From CF-161 sp035259145 (GTDB lineage Bacteria; Chloroflexota; Dormibacteria; Dormibacterales; Dormibacteraceae), in assembly GCA_035259145.1 (NCBI GenBank), contig DATFWQ010000090.1, positions 1 through 25,902 of the forward strand: a DNA stretch of 25,902 bases, given 5' to 3'. The notes beneath the pieces were generated by a model. That model searched no databases. It was not told the origin of the DNA and saw only the letters and a program-made list of their open reading frames with translations. The translations under genes were made by a program, and so were the position numbers. Shown here piece after piece: positions 8,394-16,063 of the stretch. Position 1 is the first letter of the stretch, and every line of letters starts with the position of its first letter.

Positions 8394-9505
8394 GCCGTCT
8401 CCCGCTGCGACGCGTAGGTCGCGACCAGCTCGGCCACGCGCTCCAGCTCGTGGGGCGGCAATTCCGGGTACATGGGCAGGGACAGGACCTGCCGAGCCGC
8501 CTGCTCAGACACCGGGAACGAGCCTGCCGCATAGCCGAGGTCGGCCCAGGCAGGCTGTAGGTGCACCGGAAGCGGGTAGTGGACGCCCGTGTGAATGCCC
8601 TCTCCGGCCAGTGCCCGCGCCAGGCCGTCGCGGTCATCCGACCGGATGGCGTAGAGGTGGTAGACGTGACGCGCGTACGGCAGCTCGGCCGGGGTGCGCA
8701 CGGCTCCGGACAGCAGCTGATCGTAGCGGTGAGCGTGGGCGCGGCGGCGCTCGGTCCAGTCATCGAGGTGGCGGAGTTTGACTCGCAGGATCGCCGCCTG
8801 AACCTCATGCAGGCGGTAGTTGAAGCCCTTCAGCTCGTGCACGTACCGGTTCACCTGACCCCAGTGGCGAAGCGTTCGGACCGTGCGCGCCAGCTCGGGG
8901 TCGTTCGTCACGACCGCACCGCCCTCGCCGTAGGCGCCCAGGTTCTTTCCAGGGTAGAAGCTGAAGCAGCCGAGGTCGCCGAGCGCGCCGACACGGCGGC
9001 CCTCGTACTCCGCACCGTGCGCCTGGCACGCGTCCTCGATCACCTTCAGGCGGTGCCTGGAGGCGATCTCCAGGAGGGGGCCCATGTCGGCCGGCTGGCC
9101 GTAGAGGTGGACCGGGACGATGGCACGCGTCTGCGGCGTGATCGCCGCCTTGACCAGAGCAGGGTTCATGGTGAACGAGCCGGCGGCGATGTCGACGAGG
9201 ACCGGGCGCGCGCCCGTGTACTCGATGGCGGCGACGCTGGCCACGAACGTGAAGGGAACCGTGATCACCTCGTCGCCGGGGCCGACTCCCGCCGCCAGCA
9301 GGGCCAGGTGCAGCGCGCTGGTGCCCGAGCTGGTGCCCACGGCGTAGGCGGCCTGGCTGTGGGTGGCGAGCTCGTGCTCGAACGCATCGGTCTCGGGCCC
9401 CAGCACGAACTGCCCGGACGACAGCACGCCGTGAACCGCGGCCATCACCTCGTCATCGATCGTCCGAAACTGCGCCTGAAGGTCGACCAGCGGCAGCGTC
9501 GTCAC
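8378..9505 (-). CDS. DegT/DnrJ/EryC1/StrS-family sugar aminotransferase (first in the operon)
   Basis: This 375-residue PLP enzyme has a GTG start at 9505 overlapping the dehydrogenase stop (GTGA). Key segments are the opening LPLVDLQAQF (4-13), GTSSGTSALHLAL (57-69), VIEDACQAHGAEY (155-167, D158) and FSFYPGKNLGAYGEGGA, with K187 as the PLP lysine. This subtype (WbpE/WlbC/GnnB/FdtB-like) usually transaminates a 3-keto nucleotide sugar. Direct coupling to the Gfo/Idh/MocA dehydrogenase supports a dehydrogenase-aminotransferase pair that installs a 3-amino group, which the downstream formyltransferase may then cap. The exact sugar is unknown. Confidence 0.92.
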   Translation of the reverse strand: MTTLPLVDLQAQFRTIDDEVMAAVHGVLSSGQFVLGPETDAFEHELATHSQAAYAVGTSSGTSALHLALLAAGVGPGDEVITVPFTFVASVAAIEYTGARPVLVDIAAGSFTMNPALVKAAITPQTRAIVPVHLYGQPADMGPLLEIASRHRLKVIEDACQAHGAEYEGRRVGALGDLGCFSFYPGKNLGAYGEGGAVVTNDPELARTVRTLRHWGQVNRYVHELKGFNYRLHEVQAAILRVKLRHLDDWTERRRAHAHRYDQLLSGAVRTPAELPYARHVYHLYAIRSDDRDGLARALAGEGIHTGVHYPLPVHLQPAWADLGYAAGSFPVSEQAARQVLSLPMYPELPPHELERVAELVATYASQRETAWRSA

Positions 9506-10620
9506 AGCTCCACTGCCCGGCCCTGCTCGGCCAGCGACTCTGCCGCCGCCTCCAGAATGCGGACGACGCGCAGGCCGGCCTCGCCGCTCGTGATCGGCTG
9601 GCGCCCGGTAAGCACGCAGTCAACGAAGTGCTCGGCGGCTACTGTCAGCGCCTCGGTGAGGCTGAGCTGGGGCGCGTGCATGTCGCCCGCCCGGTAGCCG
9701 ACGAGCAGGTCGTACTTGCCCTCGTTGCCGCCGGCTGCCCCGTTGCCGTTGGCCACCGTGATGCCCTTGTCGTAGACCTTGACCTTCTCGCTGGGCTCCA
9801 GGTCGTCGTAGACGATCATCTGGCGGTCGCCGCCGATGAGGGTCCGCCGGATCTTGACCGGCGCCAGCCAGTTGACGTGGAAGTGCGCGATCAGGTCGTC
9901 GTCGAAAAAGCAGGTCAGGTAGGCGGTGTTGACCGGCTGGCCGGGCACATGAGCCACGCCGGCGGCCGCCACGGCGCGGGGCTGCCGGCCCAGGACGAAG
10001 TCCATTATCGAGAGGTCGTGGACGGCGAGGTCCCACAGCACGTCCACGTCGTGTTGAAAGAGGCCCAGGTTGACGCGGACGGAGTCATAGTAGAGGAGCC
10101 GGCCCAGTCGCCGGCCGTCGACCAGCTCCTTGATCTTCTGGACTGCGCCTGTGTAGACGAAGGTGTGGTCAACCATGAGAACCACGCCGCGGCGCCGGGC
10201 CGCGGCGATCAGAGCCACTGCCTCGTCGCCGCTGAGTGCGAGCGGCTTCTCGACCAGGACGTGCTTGCCGGCGTCGATGGCCGCCATCGCCAGCCGGTAG
10301 TGGGTGGCGACCGGGGTGGCCACGACGACCGCGTCGATGGCCGGATCGGCTAGAAGCTCGCCGTAGTCGCCGGTCGTACGTACGGCGGGGTAGCGGTCGC
10401 TGACGCGGGCCAGCCGCTCCTGGCGGAGGTCGCTGACCGCTACGACGGCCGACCCCGCCGCCTCGGTGAAGTTCCGGACCAGGTTGGGACCCCAGTACCC
10501 GAAGCCGATGACGCCCACACGGACAGGGCGTGCCAGGGCGGCGGGGCCGGCCCCCGCCGGGGGTAACCCCGTGGCTCGTGTGGCGCTCAAAGCGCGTTCA
10601 AGGATCTCCGCCGGCGGCAC
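9502..10620 (-). CDS. Gfo/Idh/MocA-family nucleotide-sugar 3-dehydrogenase (WlbA/WbpB/GnnA-like)
   Basis: This is an NAD(P)-dependent oxidoreductase with the signature RVGVIGFGYWGPNLVRNF, the catalytic-lysine motif VLVEKPLALS, MVDHTFVYTGAVQKIKEL, and VHDLSIMDFVLG. These match the WlbA/WbpB/GnnA group, which oxidises C3 of UDP-linked sugars for a partner aminotransferase; that partner follows directly. The start is uncertain. GTG at 10620 gives 372 residues with a 34-residue leader. GTG at 10518 begins inside the first beta strand. A CTG at 10536 would give the common opening M-ARPVRVGVIG. No clear ribosome binding site supports any of them. The open frame runs on to 11025, but that part is a shadow of the divergent lipoprotein gene. 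It heads the operon. Confidence 0.87.
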   Translation of the reverse strand: MPPAEILERALSATRATGLPPAGAGPAALARPVRVGVIGFGYWGPNLVRNFTEAAGSAVVAVSDLRQERLARVSDRYPAVRTTGDYGELLADPAIDAVVVATPVATHYRLAMAAIDAGKHVLVEKPLALSGDEAVALIAAARRRGVVLMVDHTFVYTGAVQKIKELVDGRRLGRLLYYDSVRVNLGLFQHDVDVLWDLAVHDLSIMDFVLGRQPRAVAAAGVAHVPGQPVNTAYLTCFFDDDLIAHFHVNWLAPVKIRRTLIGGDRQMIVYDDLEPSEKVKVYDKGITVANGNGAAGGNEGKYDLLVGYRAGDMHAPQLSLTEALTVAAEHFVDCVLTGRQPITSGEAGLRVVRILEAAAESLAEQGRAVEL

Positions 10621-10772
10621 GAGCGGCAATGGGAAAGCCTGGGAGGCTGAGACGGCATGCCCACCGCATCGGGACAGGAGTCCCGCAGCCCAGGAGGACC
10701 GGGACGACCGGCACCCCGTCGACCGGGACGCCCATTCAGATGAGTCACCGCCTCGACGTAGCCTCGGCCACG
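10621..10772. promoter_or_regulatory. Divergent intergenic region with a 10-bp direct repeat (candidate operator)
   Basis: This short region separates the polysaccharide operon (minus) from the lipoprotein operon (plus) and must hold promoters for both. GACCGGGACG occurs exactly at 10697-10706 and 10721-10730, 24 bases apart. A small inverted repeat GGGAC-N4-GTCCC lies at 10671-10684. No consensus -35/-10 pair was convincing in either direction. A repeated site at this spacing could bind a regulator of both operons, which is inference. Confidence 0.35.
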
Positions 10773-11417
10773 ATGCGGACCCACAGGCTCTCGCGGTCTG
10801 TCCTTCTTGCGGTGACGGTCGCCGGCTGCGCCATCCTGCTGCTCCCAGGCTGCCTGCAGCAGGGCGCCGGCTCTGGCGCGTCGGGCAGCCCCGTCGCCGC
10901 GCGGAGCCCGAGTGCGTCATCCCTGGCGGAGCGCGCGGTGAGCTCGGCGCGGCCGACGTCGAATCCGGTGCGTCCGGCTCCGCATCGAGCGGCGAGCACG
11001 CCCAAACCGTCTCAGGGTCCCTCACTGTCCGCGATCTACGCCAGCGCGCTGCAGGTCGACGCCCAGCACTTGGTCGCCGCCAACGGGGAGCGCGTCGCCA
11101 GCTGCGCGGGGCGTGACCTCGCCGGCTGCCGCTCGGCGCTGCAGGGGGTCAGCACGTGGGCCACCGCGCTGCAGCGGGATCTCGACGCCCATCCCGCGCC
11201 CGCCTGCCTCACGACCGCGGACGCGACGCTGCGCTCGGCCATCGCTCTCTACCTGCAGGGGGCCCAGGTCGGGACGAAGGGCATCGACGAGGGCATCCCG
11301 GCCGACATCATCCAGGGCAAGAGCCTTCTCGACCAGGGGACGACCCGACTGACGGCAGCCTCTTCTCAGCTCGGCCAGTCGGGCTGCAGCGCTCCGCCAC
11401 CAGCCGTGGCACCTTAA
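10773..11417 (+). CDS. Putative small lipoprotein of unknown function
   Basis: From ATG 10773 the product is 214 residues (ATG 10740 in the same frame adds 11). It opens with a basic tip and a hydrophobic helix, followed by VAGC and LLPGC; either cysteine could be the lipidated residue. A low-complexity Ser/Pro/Ala linker (about 30-75) leads to a helical domain with several cysteines (VASCAGRDLAGC, PACLTTAD, QSGC) that probably form disulfides outside the cell. No catalytic motif is seen. The MFS gene starts 18 bases downstream, so the two are probably co-transcribed. The region upstream of 10773 in the same frame is not convincing coding sequence. Confidence 0.7.
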   Translation: MRTHRLSRSVLLAVTVAGCAILLLPGCLQQGAGSGASGSPVAARSPSASSLAERAVSSARPTSNPVRPAPHRAASTPKPSQGPSLSAIYASALQVDAQHLVAANGERVASCAGRDLAGCRSALQGVSTWATALQRDLDAHPAPACLTTADATLRSAIALYLQGAQVGTKGIDEGIPADIIQGKSLLDQGTTRLTAASSQLGQSGCSAPPPAVAP

Positions 11418-11434
11418 CCCGCCCTCCGAAGACC

Positions 11435-12682
11435 GTGTACACGCAGCTCCGCGGCAGCCTCTCGGAGGCGCCGGCAGGGCAACCTGAGGAGCCCGTGCCG
11501 TGGTGGCGCGTCAGCCGCAACGTCGTCAACCTGGGGCTGACGAGCTTCTTCACCGACATCTCATCAGAGATGATCAGCACGGTCCTGCCCCTGTACCTCG
11601 TGTTCACGCTGCGCATGACCACCCTGCAGCTGGGCGTGGTCGACGGCGTGTACCAGGGGGCCTCGGCGTTGACACGCCTGGCGGCGGGAGTAGCGGCGGA
11701 TCGCGGCGGCCGCCACAAAGAGGTCGCGGTCGCGGGCTACGGCCTCTCGACGATCTGCAAGCTCGGCCTGCTCGCTGCGGGCGGCGCTTTCGGCCCGCTG
11801 GTCGCGATGGTGCTCGCTGACCGGGCAGGGAAAGGAATCCGCACCGCCCCACGCGACGCCTTGATCTCGCTCAGCTCGCCCGCATCGCGGCAGGGGGTCG
11901 CGTTCGGAGTACACCGGGCGCTGGACACGGGGGGCGCCCTGCTCGGGCCGCTGGTCGCGTTCTCGCTGCTCACCCTCCTGCCTGGGCGGTTCGACGCCAT
12001 CTTCGTCGTGAGCTTCTGCTTCGCGGCTGTGGGCGTGGCGGTGCTGCTGGCGCTTGTCGAAGGCAGGCGGTCGAACGTGCCGCAACATCAGCGCCAATCG
12101 CTGCGTCCGACGCTGGCCCTGCTCCGGCTGCCGCGGTTCCGCCTGCTCGTCCTGGCCGGCGCCGCCCTGGGGCTGGCGACGATCGCCGACGCCTTCATCT
12201 ACATCGCCCTGCAGCGGCGGGTGGACTTCCAGCCGACCTTTCTCCCGCTGCTGTATGTGCTGACCTCGCTCGTCTACCTGGTGCTGGCCGTTCCGGCCGG
12301 CCGCCTCGCCGACAGGCTGGGGCGCGGCAGCGTGCTGATGGGCGGCTATGTCGCGCTGGCCGGAGTCTACGTTGCGATTCTTGCACCGGCCCAGGGCACG
12401 GTCGTGGTCCTGGGCAGCCTGTTCCTCTTCGGCACTTACTACGCCTGCACCGATGGGGTCATGTCGGCGCTGGCCAGCGGCTTGCTCCCGCCTGAGACCC
12501 GAACCGCGGGGCTGGCGCTTCTCGGCACGAGCATGGCGCTCGCCGGTCTGGCGGGCTCGGTGATGTTCGGCGCGCTGTGGACGGCGCTTGGGCTGCAGCC
12601 GGCGGTGGTGGCCTTTCTGGTCGGCCTGACGCTGGCCGTGGCGCTGCTGGCGGCGGGATTGGCCTGGACGGCGCGGCGGTGA
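11435..12682 (+). CDS. Major facilitator superfamily transporter
   Basis: The 415-residue membrane protein has about 12 hydrophobic spans. The first helix region NVVNLGLTSFFTDISSEMI is typical of a bacterial MFS subgroup. The loop between helices 2 and 3 reads RLAAGVAADRGGRHKEVAVAGY, the loop between helices 8 and 9 reads AGRLADRLGRGSVLMGGY (the duplicated MFS GXXXDRXGR signature), and a basic RAGKGIRTAPRDALI segment follows helix 4. The substrate is unknown. I prefer GTG 11435, directly after the lipoprotein stop; GTG 11495, behind GAGGAG, would remove 20 polar residues. Its TGA overlaps the GTG of the next gene, so the two are translationally coupled. Confidence 0.9.
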   Translation: MYTQLRGSLSEAPAGQPEEPVPWWRVSRNVVNLGLTSFFTDISSEMISTVLPLYLVFTLRMTTLQLGVVDGVYQGASALTRLAAGVAADRGGRHKEVAVAGYGLSTICKLGLLAAGGAFGPLVAMVLADRAGKGIRTAPRDALISLSSPASRQGVAFGVHRALDTGGALLGPLVAFSLLTLLPGRFDAIFVVSFCFAAVGVAVLLALVEGRRSNVPQHQRQSLRPTLALLRLPRFRLLVLAGAALGLATIADAFIYIALQRRVDFQPTFLPLLYVLTSLVYLVLAVPAGRLADRLGRGSVLMGGYVALAGVYVAILAPAQGTVVVLGSLFLFGTYYACTDGVMSALASGLLPPETRTAGLALLGTSMALAGLAGSVMFGALWTALGLQPAVVAFLVGLTLAVALLAAGLAWTARR

Positions 12683-13692
12683 GGCGGCTTTCACGGGAAG
12701 CGGTGTTCGGCATCGTCTGCGCGGTGCTGGTCGCGGCGACCGTCAGCTACGTCGGCTACGTCGCTCGCCACGTGGCGCGGCCACCGGCCGCTGCCGCGGC
12801 CACCGGCGGGGATCCAGAGCTGCTCGCGCTCATGCAGCAGCCGCACCTCGTGTTCCTGCAGCCGAGCGGCGCCGACCCCACGCAGGACGTGGTTTCAGTG
12901 GCGCCGCTGGAGCAGGGGACGACGGTGCGAGTGCAGACCGGTCTCCACTGCCAGCGGGCATACTTCGCCGGCGGACACGGCATCTGCCTGGGTCGCGACC
13001 TGGTCGGCTCAAGCTACTTCTTCGACGACCGCTTCCAGTTGGGGCGCCGCTTCCAGCAGCCGGGCCTCTCCAGCCGGGCTCGCATCTCCCGGGACGGGCG
13101 GTTCGCAGCTTCGACCGTCTTCGTGACCGGGCACAGCTACAACACGCCCGGCTTCTCCACGCAGACGCTGATCACCGACGTCGCCAGCGGGGCAGCCGTG
13201 GACCTCGAGCGGTTCACCGTGACTCATGACGGGCAGCGGATCCAGTCACCCGACTTCAACTTCTGGGGCGTGACATTCGCCGCCGACAGGGACCACTTCT
13301 ACGCAACCCTGGGCACCGGTGGCCACGCCTACCTGGTCGAGGGTGACCAGACGACGCGCACCGCAAGGGTACTGGCCGACCAGGTCGAATGCCCCAGCCT
13401 CTCACCCGACGGCACGCGGGTGGCGTACAAACGGCCGCTGCCGGGCGACAAGCGCAAGTGGAGGCTGCACGTCCTGGACCTGCGGTCGATGGTGGACACG
13501 GCGCTCGCGGAAACGCGGAGTGTCGACGACCAGGTGGAGTGGCTCGACGACTCGCGTATCGCCTATGGCCTGCAGGACGAGGGGCCGCCGGCCACACTCG
13601 ACGTCAACCTCTGGACGCTGCCCGCCGACGGCGGCGGCGCGCCGTCGCTGCTGCTGGCCCATGCCGCCTCGCCGGCCGTCCTCCGGGGCTGA
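12679..13692 (+). CDS. Membrane-anchored TolB/WD40-like beta-propeller protein
   Basis: The 337-residue product has a GTG start at 12679 overlapping the MFS stop (GTGA). A single N-terminal helix (FGIVCAVLVAATVSYVGYVA, about 9-28) anchors or exports it. The rest is a series of beta-rich blades with PD40/TolB-style motifs: RARISRDGRFAASTVFV, FNFWGVTFAADRDHFYATL, CPSLSPDGTRVAYKR and VEWLDDSRIAYGL. Extracytoplasmic propellers of this kind act as binding scaffolds. No enzyme motif is visible. Coupling to the MFS gene suggests a joint transport or envelope function, which is inference. Confidence 0.82.
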   Translation: MRRLSREAVFGIVCAVLVAATVSYVGYVARHVARPPAAAAATGGDPELLALMQQPHLVFLQPSGADPTQDVVSVAPLEQGTTVRVQTGLHCQRAYFAGGHGICLGRDLVGSSYFFDDRFQLGRRFQQPGLSSRARISRDGRFAASTVFVTGHSYNTPGFSTQTLITDVASGAAVDLERFTVTHDGQRIQSPDFNFWGVTFAADRDHFYATLGTGGHAYLVEGDQTTRTARVLADQVECPSLSPDGTRVAYKRPLPGDKRKWRLHVLDLRSMVDTALAETRSVDDQVEWLDDSRIAYGLQDEGPPATLDVNLWTLPADGGGAPSLLLAHAASPAVLRG

Positions 13693-13698
13693 CCGCTC

Positions 13699-13718
13699 CC
13701 CCGGTTAAACCCCCGGGG
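13699..13718. terminator. GC-rich hairpin after the propeller gene
   Basis: CCCCGG (13699-13704) and CCGGGG (13713-13718) form a six-pair stem around an eight-base loop, seven bases after the stop at 13692. No T-run follows, so it is at best a weak or Rho-assisted terminator. The rest of the 159-base gap to 13852 shows only the next gene's ribosome binding site. Confidence 0.4.
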
Positions 13719-13851
13719 CCGGCGCCCAGGCCAGTTCCGGAGCGCCCATAGCCGCTCCCAGCCGGCTGTCCGACATTAGATTCGAGCGCGTTCAAGGAAA
13801 CGGAGCGGCGACGGCTCCAGGAAATGGCTGCGAGTTGCGGAGTGAGGCGGC

Positions 13852-15891
13852 ATGGCCGGACGTACGACTGTGCGGCGATCCCTGCGCTGGATCTGCCGCG
13901 TGGGCCTGTGTCTTTTGCTGGCAGTGGGCCTGCCCAGCGCGGGCGGGATAACCCTGACGGCGCCACCGGCTGCGGCCGTCATCGTGTATCCGGACCTACA
14001 GATGCAGGTACCTACCTCGGACATCACGATCGGCCACCCAACCCCGACCACCAGGGAGCTGCGCTTCACGCGCGTCACGTGGAACGCCGGCGCCGGGCCG
14101 CTCGAGATCCAGCCAAACTACGATCCCTCCACGGGGATCGCGCGCCCCTCGCAGGCACTGTTCAGCGCAAGTGGCTCCGGCTGGACGTTCGTGACCGCGG
14201 TCCCGATCGCGAGCACGATGACGTACGACGCCGCAATCGCCAGGTATACCTTCCCGCTGGCCGGCTTCGGCCTGTACTCCGCGGGCCCGGACGGCTCCGT
14301 CGCGGGCCTGATCGCGCCGAGCCCCCAGAGCGGGTTCTGCATGACCGAGAACACGTACCTGGGGGGCGTGCCCAACGCGCACACTCAGCCGAACTACCCG
14401 GAGTCGAGCTGCGGTACGCCGGCAGCAACCCGCGGGATCGACGTCGGTTGGGGCGAGAGATACGACCTCACCGACTCCGCCCAGAGCATCGACATCACCG
14501 GGCTTGCGGACGGCATGTACTGGCTGCGGGCACATGCAGACCCGTTCCACTACCTGGCCCAGTCGAACACGGCCAACGACATCACAGACACCGAGATTGC
14601 CATCGCCGGCGACCAGGTGCAGGTCCTGCGCGAGACGCATCCCGACTCCACGCCGCCCACCGTGGCGCTGACCTCACCCAGCGGTGGCGCCACGCTGGGA
14701 GGAACGGTGAGTGTGACGGCGAGCGCCACGGGCGCGGCCGCGATCAGCAGCATGCAGCTGCTGCTTGACGGCGGCCCGCTGGGGCCGCCCGTGAGCGGAG
14801 CGTCCTTCACGTTCGCGTGGAGCACTCCCGGGACACCGCCGGGCTCGCACCTGCTGAGCGCGCAGGCGACGGACGCCCGCGGCTTCCTCGGGAGAGCGCC
14901 GGAGGTGCCGGTGACGATCGCCAGGCTGGCCGGCGGCCTCGCGCAGGAAGTCTCACTTCAGCAGACGGGCACCGGCCCGACCTCCACGCCGGCCTTCTCC
15001 ACCTCGTCGGCCCGCGAGCTGCTGCTGGCCTTCGTCGGCTCGGACGGTCCCGTGGGCAGCGACCAGACCGCCACCGTCTCGGGTGCCGGGCTGAGCTGGA
15101 GCCTGGTCGCTCGCGCCAACGGGCAGCCCGGCGACGCAGAAGTCTGGCAGGCCACGGCGCCGTCGGCTCTATCCGGGGCGACTGTTACCTCGACCCCCGC
15201 TCTGGACGGCTACGACCAGGCACTGACCGTCCTCGCCCTCAACGGCGCCTCGCGCGTAGGTGCAGCCGCGACCGCGAACTCAGGGCGGGGAGCGCCGTCG
15301 GTCAAACTGAAGGCCACCTCTGCCGGTTCCTGGATGCTCGCCGCCGGCAGCGACTGGGACTCCGCTGCAGCACGCACCGCGGGACCCGGCCAGATCCTCC
15401 TGTCCCAGGTCCTGGACAGCCGCGCCCAGAACACCTTCTGGGCGCAGGGCACCACCGAGCCGTCCAGGGCGCCTGGTCAGTCGGTAACCGTGAACGACAC
15501 GGCGCCGACCGGCGATCGCTGGAACCTGGCAGTGGTCGAGGTCCTGCCCGGCAGCCCGTTTCAACCGGCCCCTCTCGACACGCAGCCGCCCCTGGTGAGC
15601 ATCGCCAAACCTGCGGACCGCCAGGCCGTCGCGGGCACGACGCCCGTCGTCGCCAGCGCGACCGACAACGTCGCTGTGGCCTCCGTGCAGCTGCTGCTTG
15701 ACGGCAGGGCGCTCGGGCCACCGCTGACCACCGCCCCCTACAGCCTCGCCTGGGACACGACGAAGGTGAGCAGCGGCCTCCACCGGCTGTGGGCGAGCGC
15801 GACCGACACGAGCGGCAACGTCGGCACGGCGCCTGTCATCACCGTGATCGTGGTGAACCCGGTGCCACCATGGCGGGCCTTAGGTCGGTGA
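13852..15891 (+). CDS. Secreted lysyl-oxidase-fold protein with two bacterial Ig-like domains
   Basis: The 679-residue protein starts with ATG at 13852 behind GGAGTGAGGCGGC. A signal peptide spans about 1-42. Residues about 46-255 resemble the bacterial lysyl oxidase domain: YPDLQMQVPTSDITI, LRFTRVTWNAGAGPLEIQ, a GFCMTEN segment, and the closing GLADGMYWLRAHADP with LAQSNTANDITDTEI. The His-x-His copper cluster expected before the 'ARY' strand is absent (residues 111-133 contain no histidine), so amine oxidase activity is doubtful. An Ig-like Big domain (268-357) begins with TPPTVALTSPSGG, a beta-rich middle domain of unknown type covers about 360-565, and a second Big domain spans about 576-670. 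No cell-wall anchor motif is seen. It is probably an adhesive or matrix protein. Confidence 0.82.
   Translation: MAGRTTVRRSLRWICRVGLCLLLAVGLPSAGGITLTAPPAAAVIVYPDLQMQVPTSDITIGHPTPTTRELRFTRVTWNAGAGPLEIQPNYDPSTGIARPSQALFSASGSGWTFVTAVPIASTMTYDAAIARYTFPLAGFGLYSAGPDGSVAGLIAPSPQSGFCMTENTYLGGVPNAHTQPNYPESSCGTPAATRGIDVGWGERYDLTDSAQSIDITGLADGMYWLRAHADPFHYLAQSNTANDITDTEIAIAGDQVQVLRETHPDSTPPTVALTSPSGGATLGGTVSVTASATGAAAISSMQLLLDGGPLGPPVSGASFTFAWSTPGTPPGSHLLSAQATDARGFLGRAPEVPVTIARLAGGLAQEVSLQQTGTGPTSTPAFSTSSARELLLAFVGSDGPVGSDQTATVSGAGLSWSLVARANGQPGDAEVWQATAPSALSGATVTSTPALDGYDQALTVLALNGASRVGAAATANSGRGAPSVKLKATSAGSWMLAAGSDWDSAAARTAGPGQILLSQVLDSRAQNTFWAQGTTEPSRAPGQSVTVNDTAPTGDRWNLAVVEVLPGSPFQPAPLDTQPPLVSIAKPADRQAVAGTTPVVASATDNVAVASVQLLLDGRALGPPLTTAPYSLAWDTTKVSSGLHRLWASATDTSGNVGTAPVITVIVVNPVPPWRALGR
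14753..15705 (+). repeat. Exact 20-bp intragenic repeat marking the duplicated Ig-like domains
   Basis: The same 20 bases (TGCAGCTGCTGCTTGACGGC) occur at 14753-14772 and 15686-15705. Both encode the QLLLDG turn of the two Big domains. The copies are in the same frame, so this reflects domain duplication and could allow recombination that deletes the middle of the protein. Confidence 0.75.
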
Positions 15892-15912
15892 ACGCATCAC
15901 GGGAGAGAACAC

Positions 15913-16011
15913 ATGATCTACACCATTCGTGACGGCAAAGTCCTCGAAGACGCCGTCATGACGGACGCGCTTGCCATTGCGCAGCAGCTCGGTCTCGTGC
16001 CAAGCGCCTGA
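15913..16011 (+). CDS. Candidate 32-residue small protein
   Basis: The mini-ORF runs from ATG 15913 to TGA 16011, 21 bases after the lysyl-oxidase-like gene. GGGAGAG sits five bases before the ATG, one of the best ribosome binding sites in the window. Most third codon positions are G or C, as in the real genes. The peptide begins MIYTIRDGKVLEDAV and ends QQLGLVPSA. It has no signal peptide or membrane segment and looks like a short helical or strand-helix peptide. I do not recognise it. It could be co-transcribed with the secreted protein. Confidence 0.5.
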   Translation: MIYTIRDGKVLEDAVMTDALAIAQQLGLVPSA

Positions 16012-16063
16012 ACAATCGTAAGAAGGCGCAGGAGCATCATGAAACCACCCGCGGCCGTGGAGG

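Noticed and set aside
6194..9697. Long plus-strand frames (6194-7387, 7137-8417, 8561-9697) opposite the sugar genes
   Set aside because: They are low-complexity shadows of well-supported minus-strand enzymes, with no motifs and no ribosome binding sites.
10621..11025. Upstream extension of the dehydrogenase frame to 11025
   Set aside because: The added residues lack homology and lie antisense to the lipoprotein gene; the Rossmann strand begins near 10520.
11564..12694. 376-codon minus-strand frame opposite the MFS gene
   Set aside because: The composition is Gln/Arg/His-rich, typical of an antisense frame, and the MFS gene is certain.
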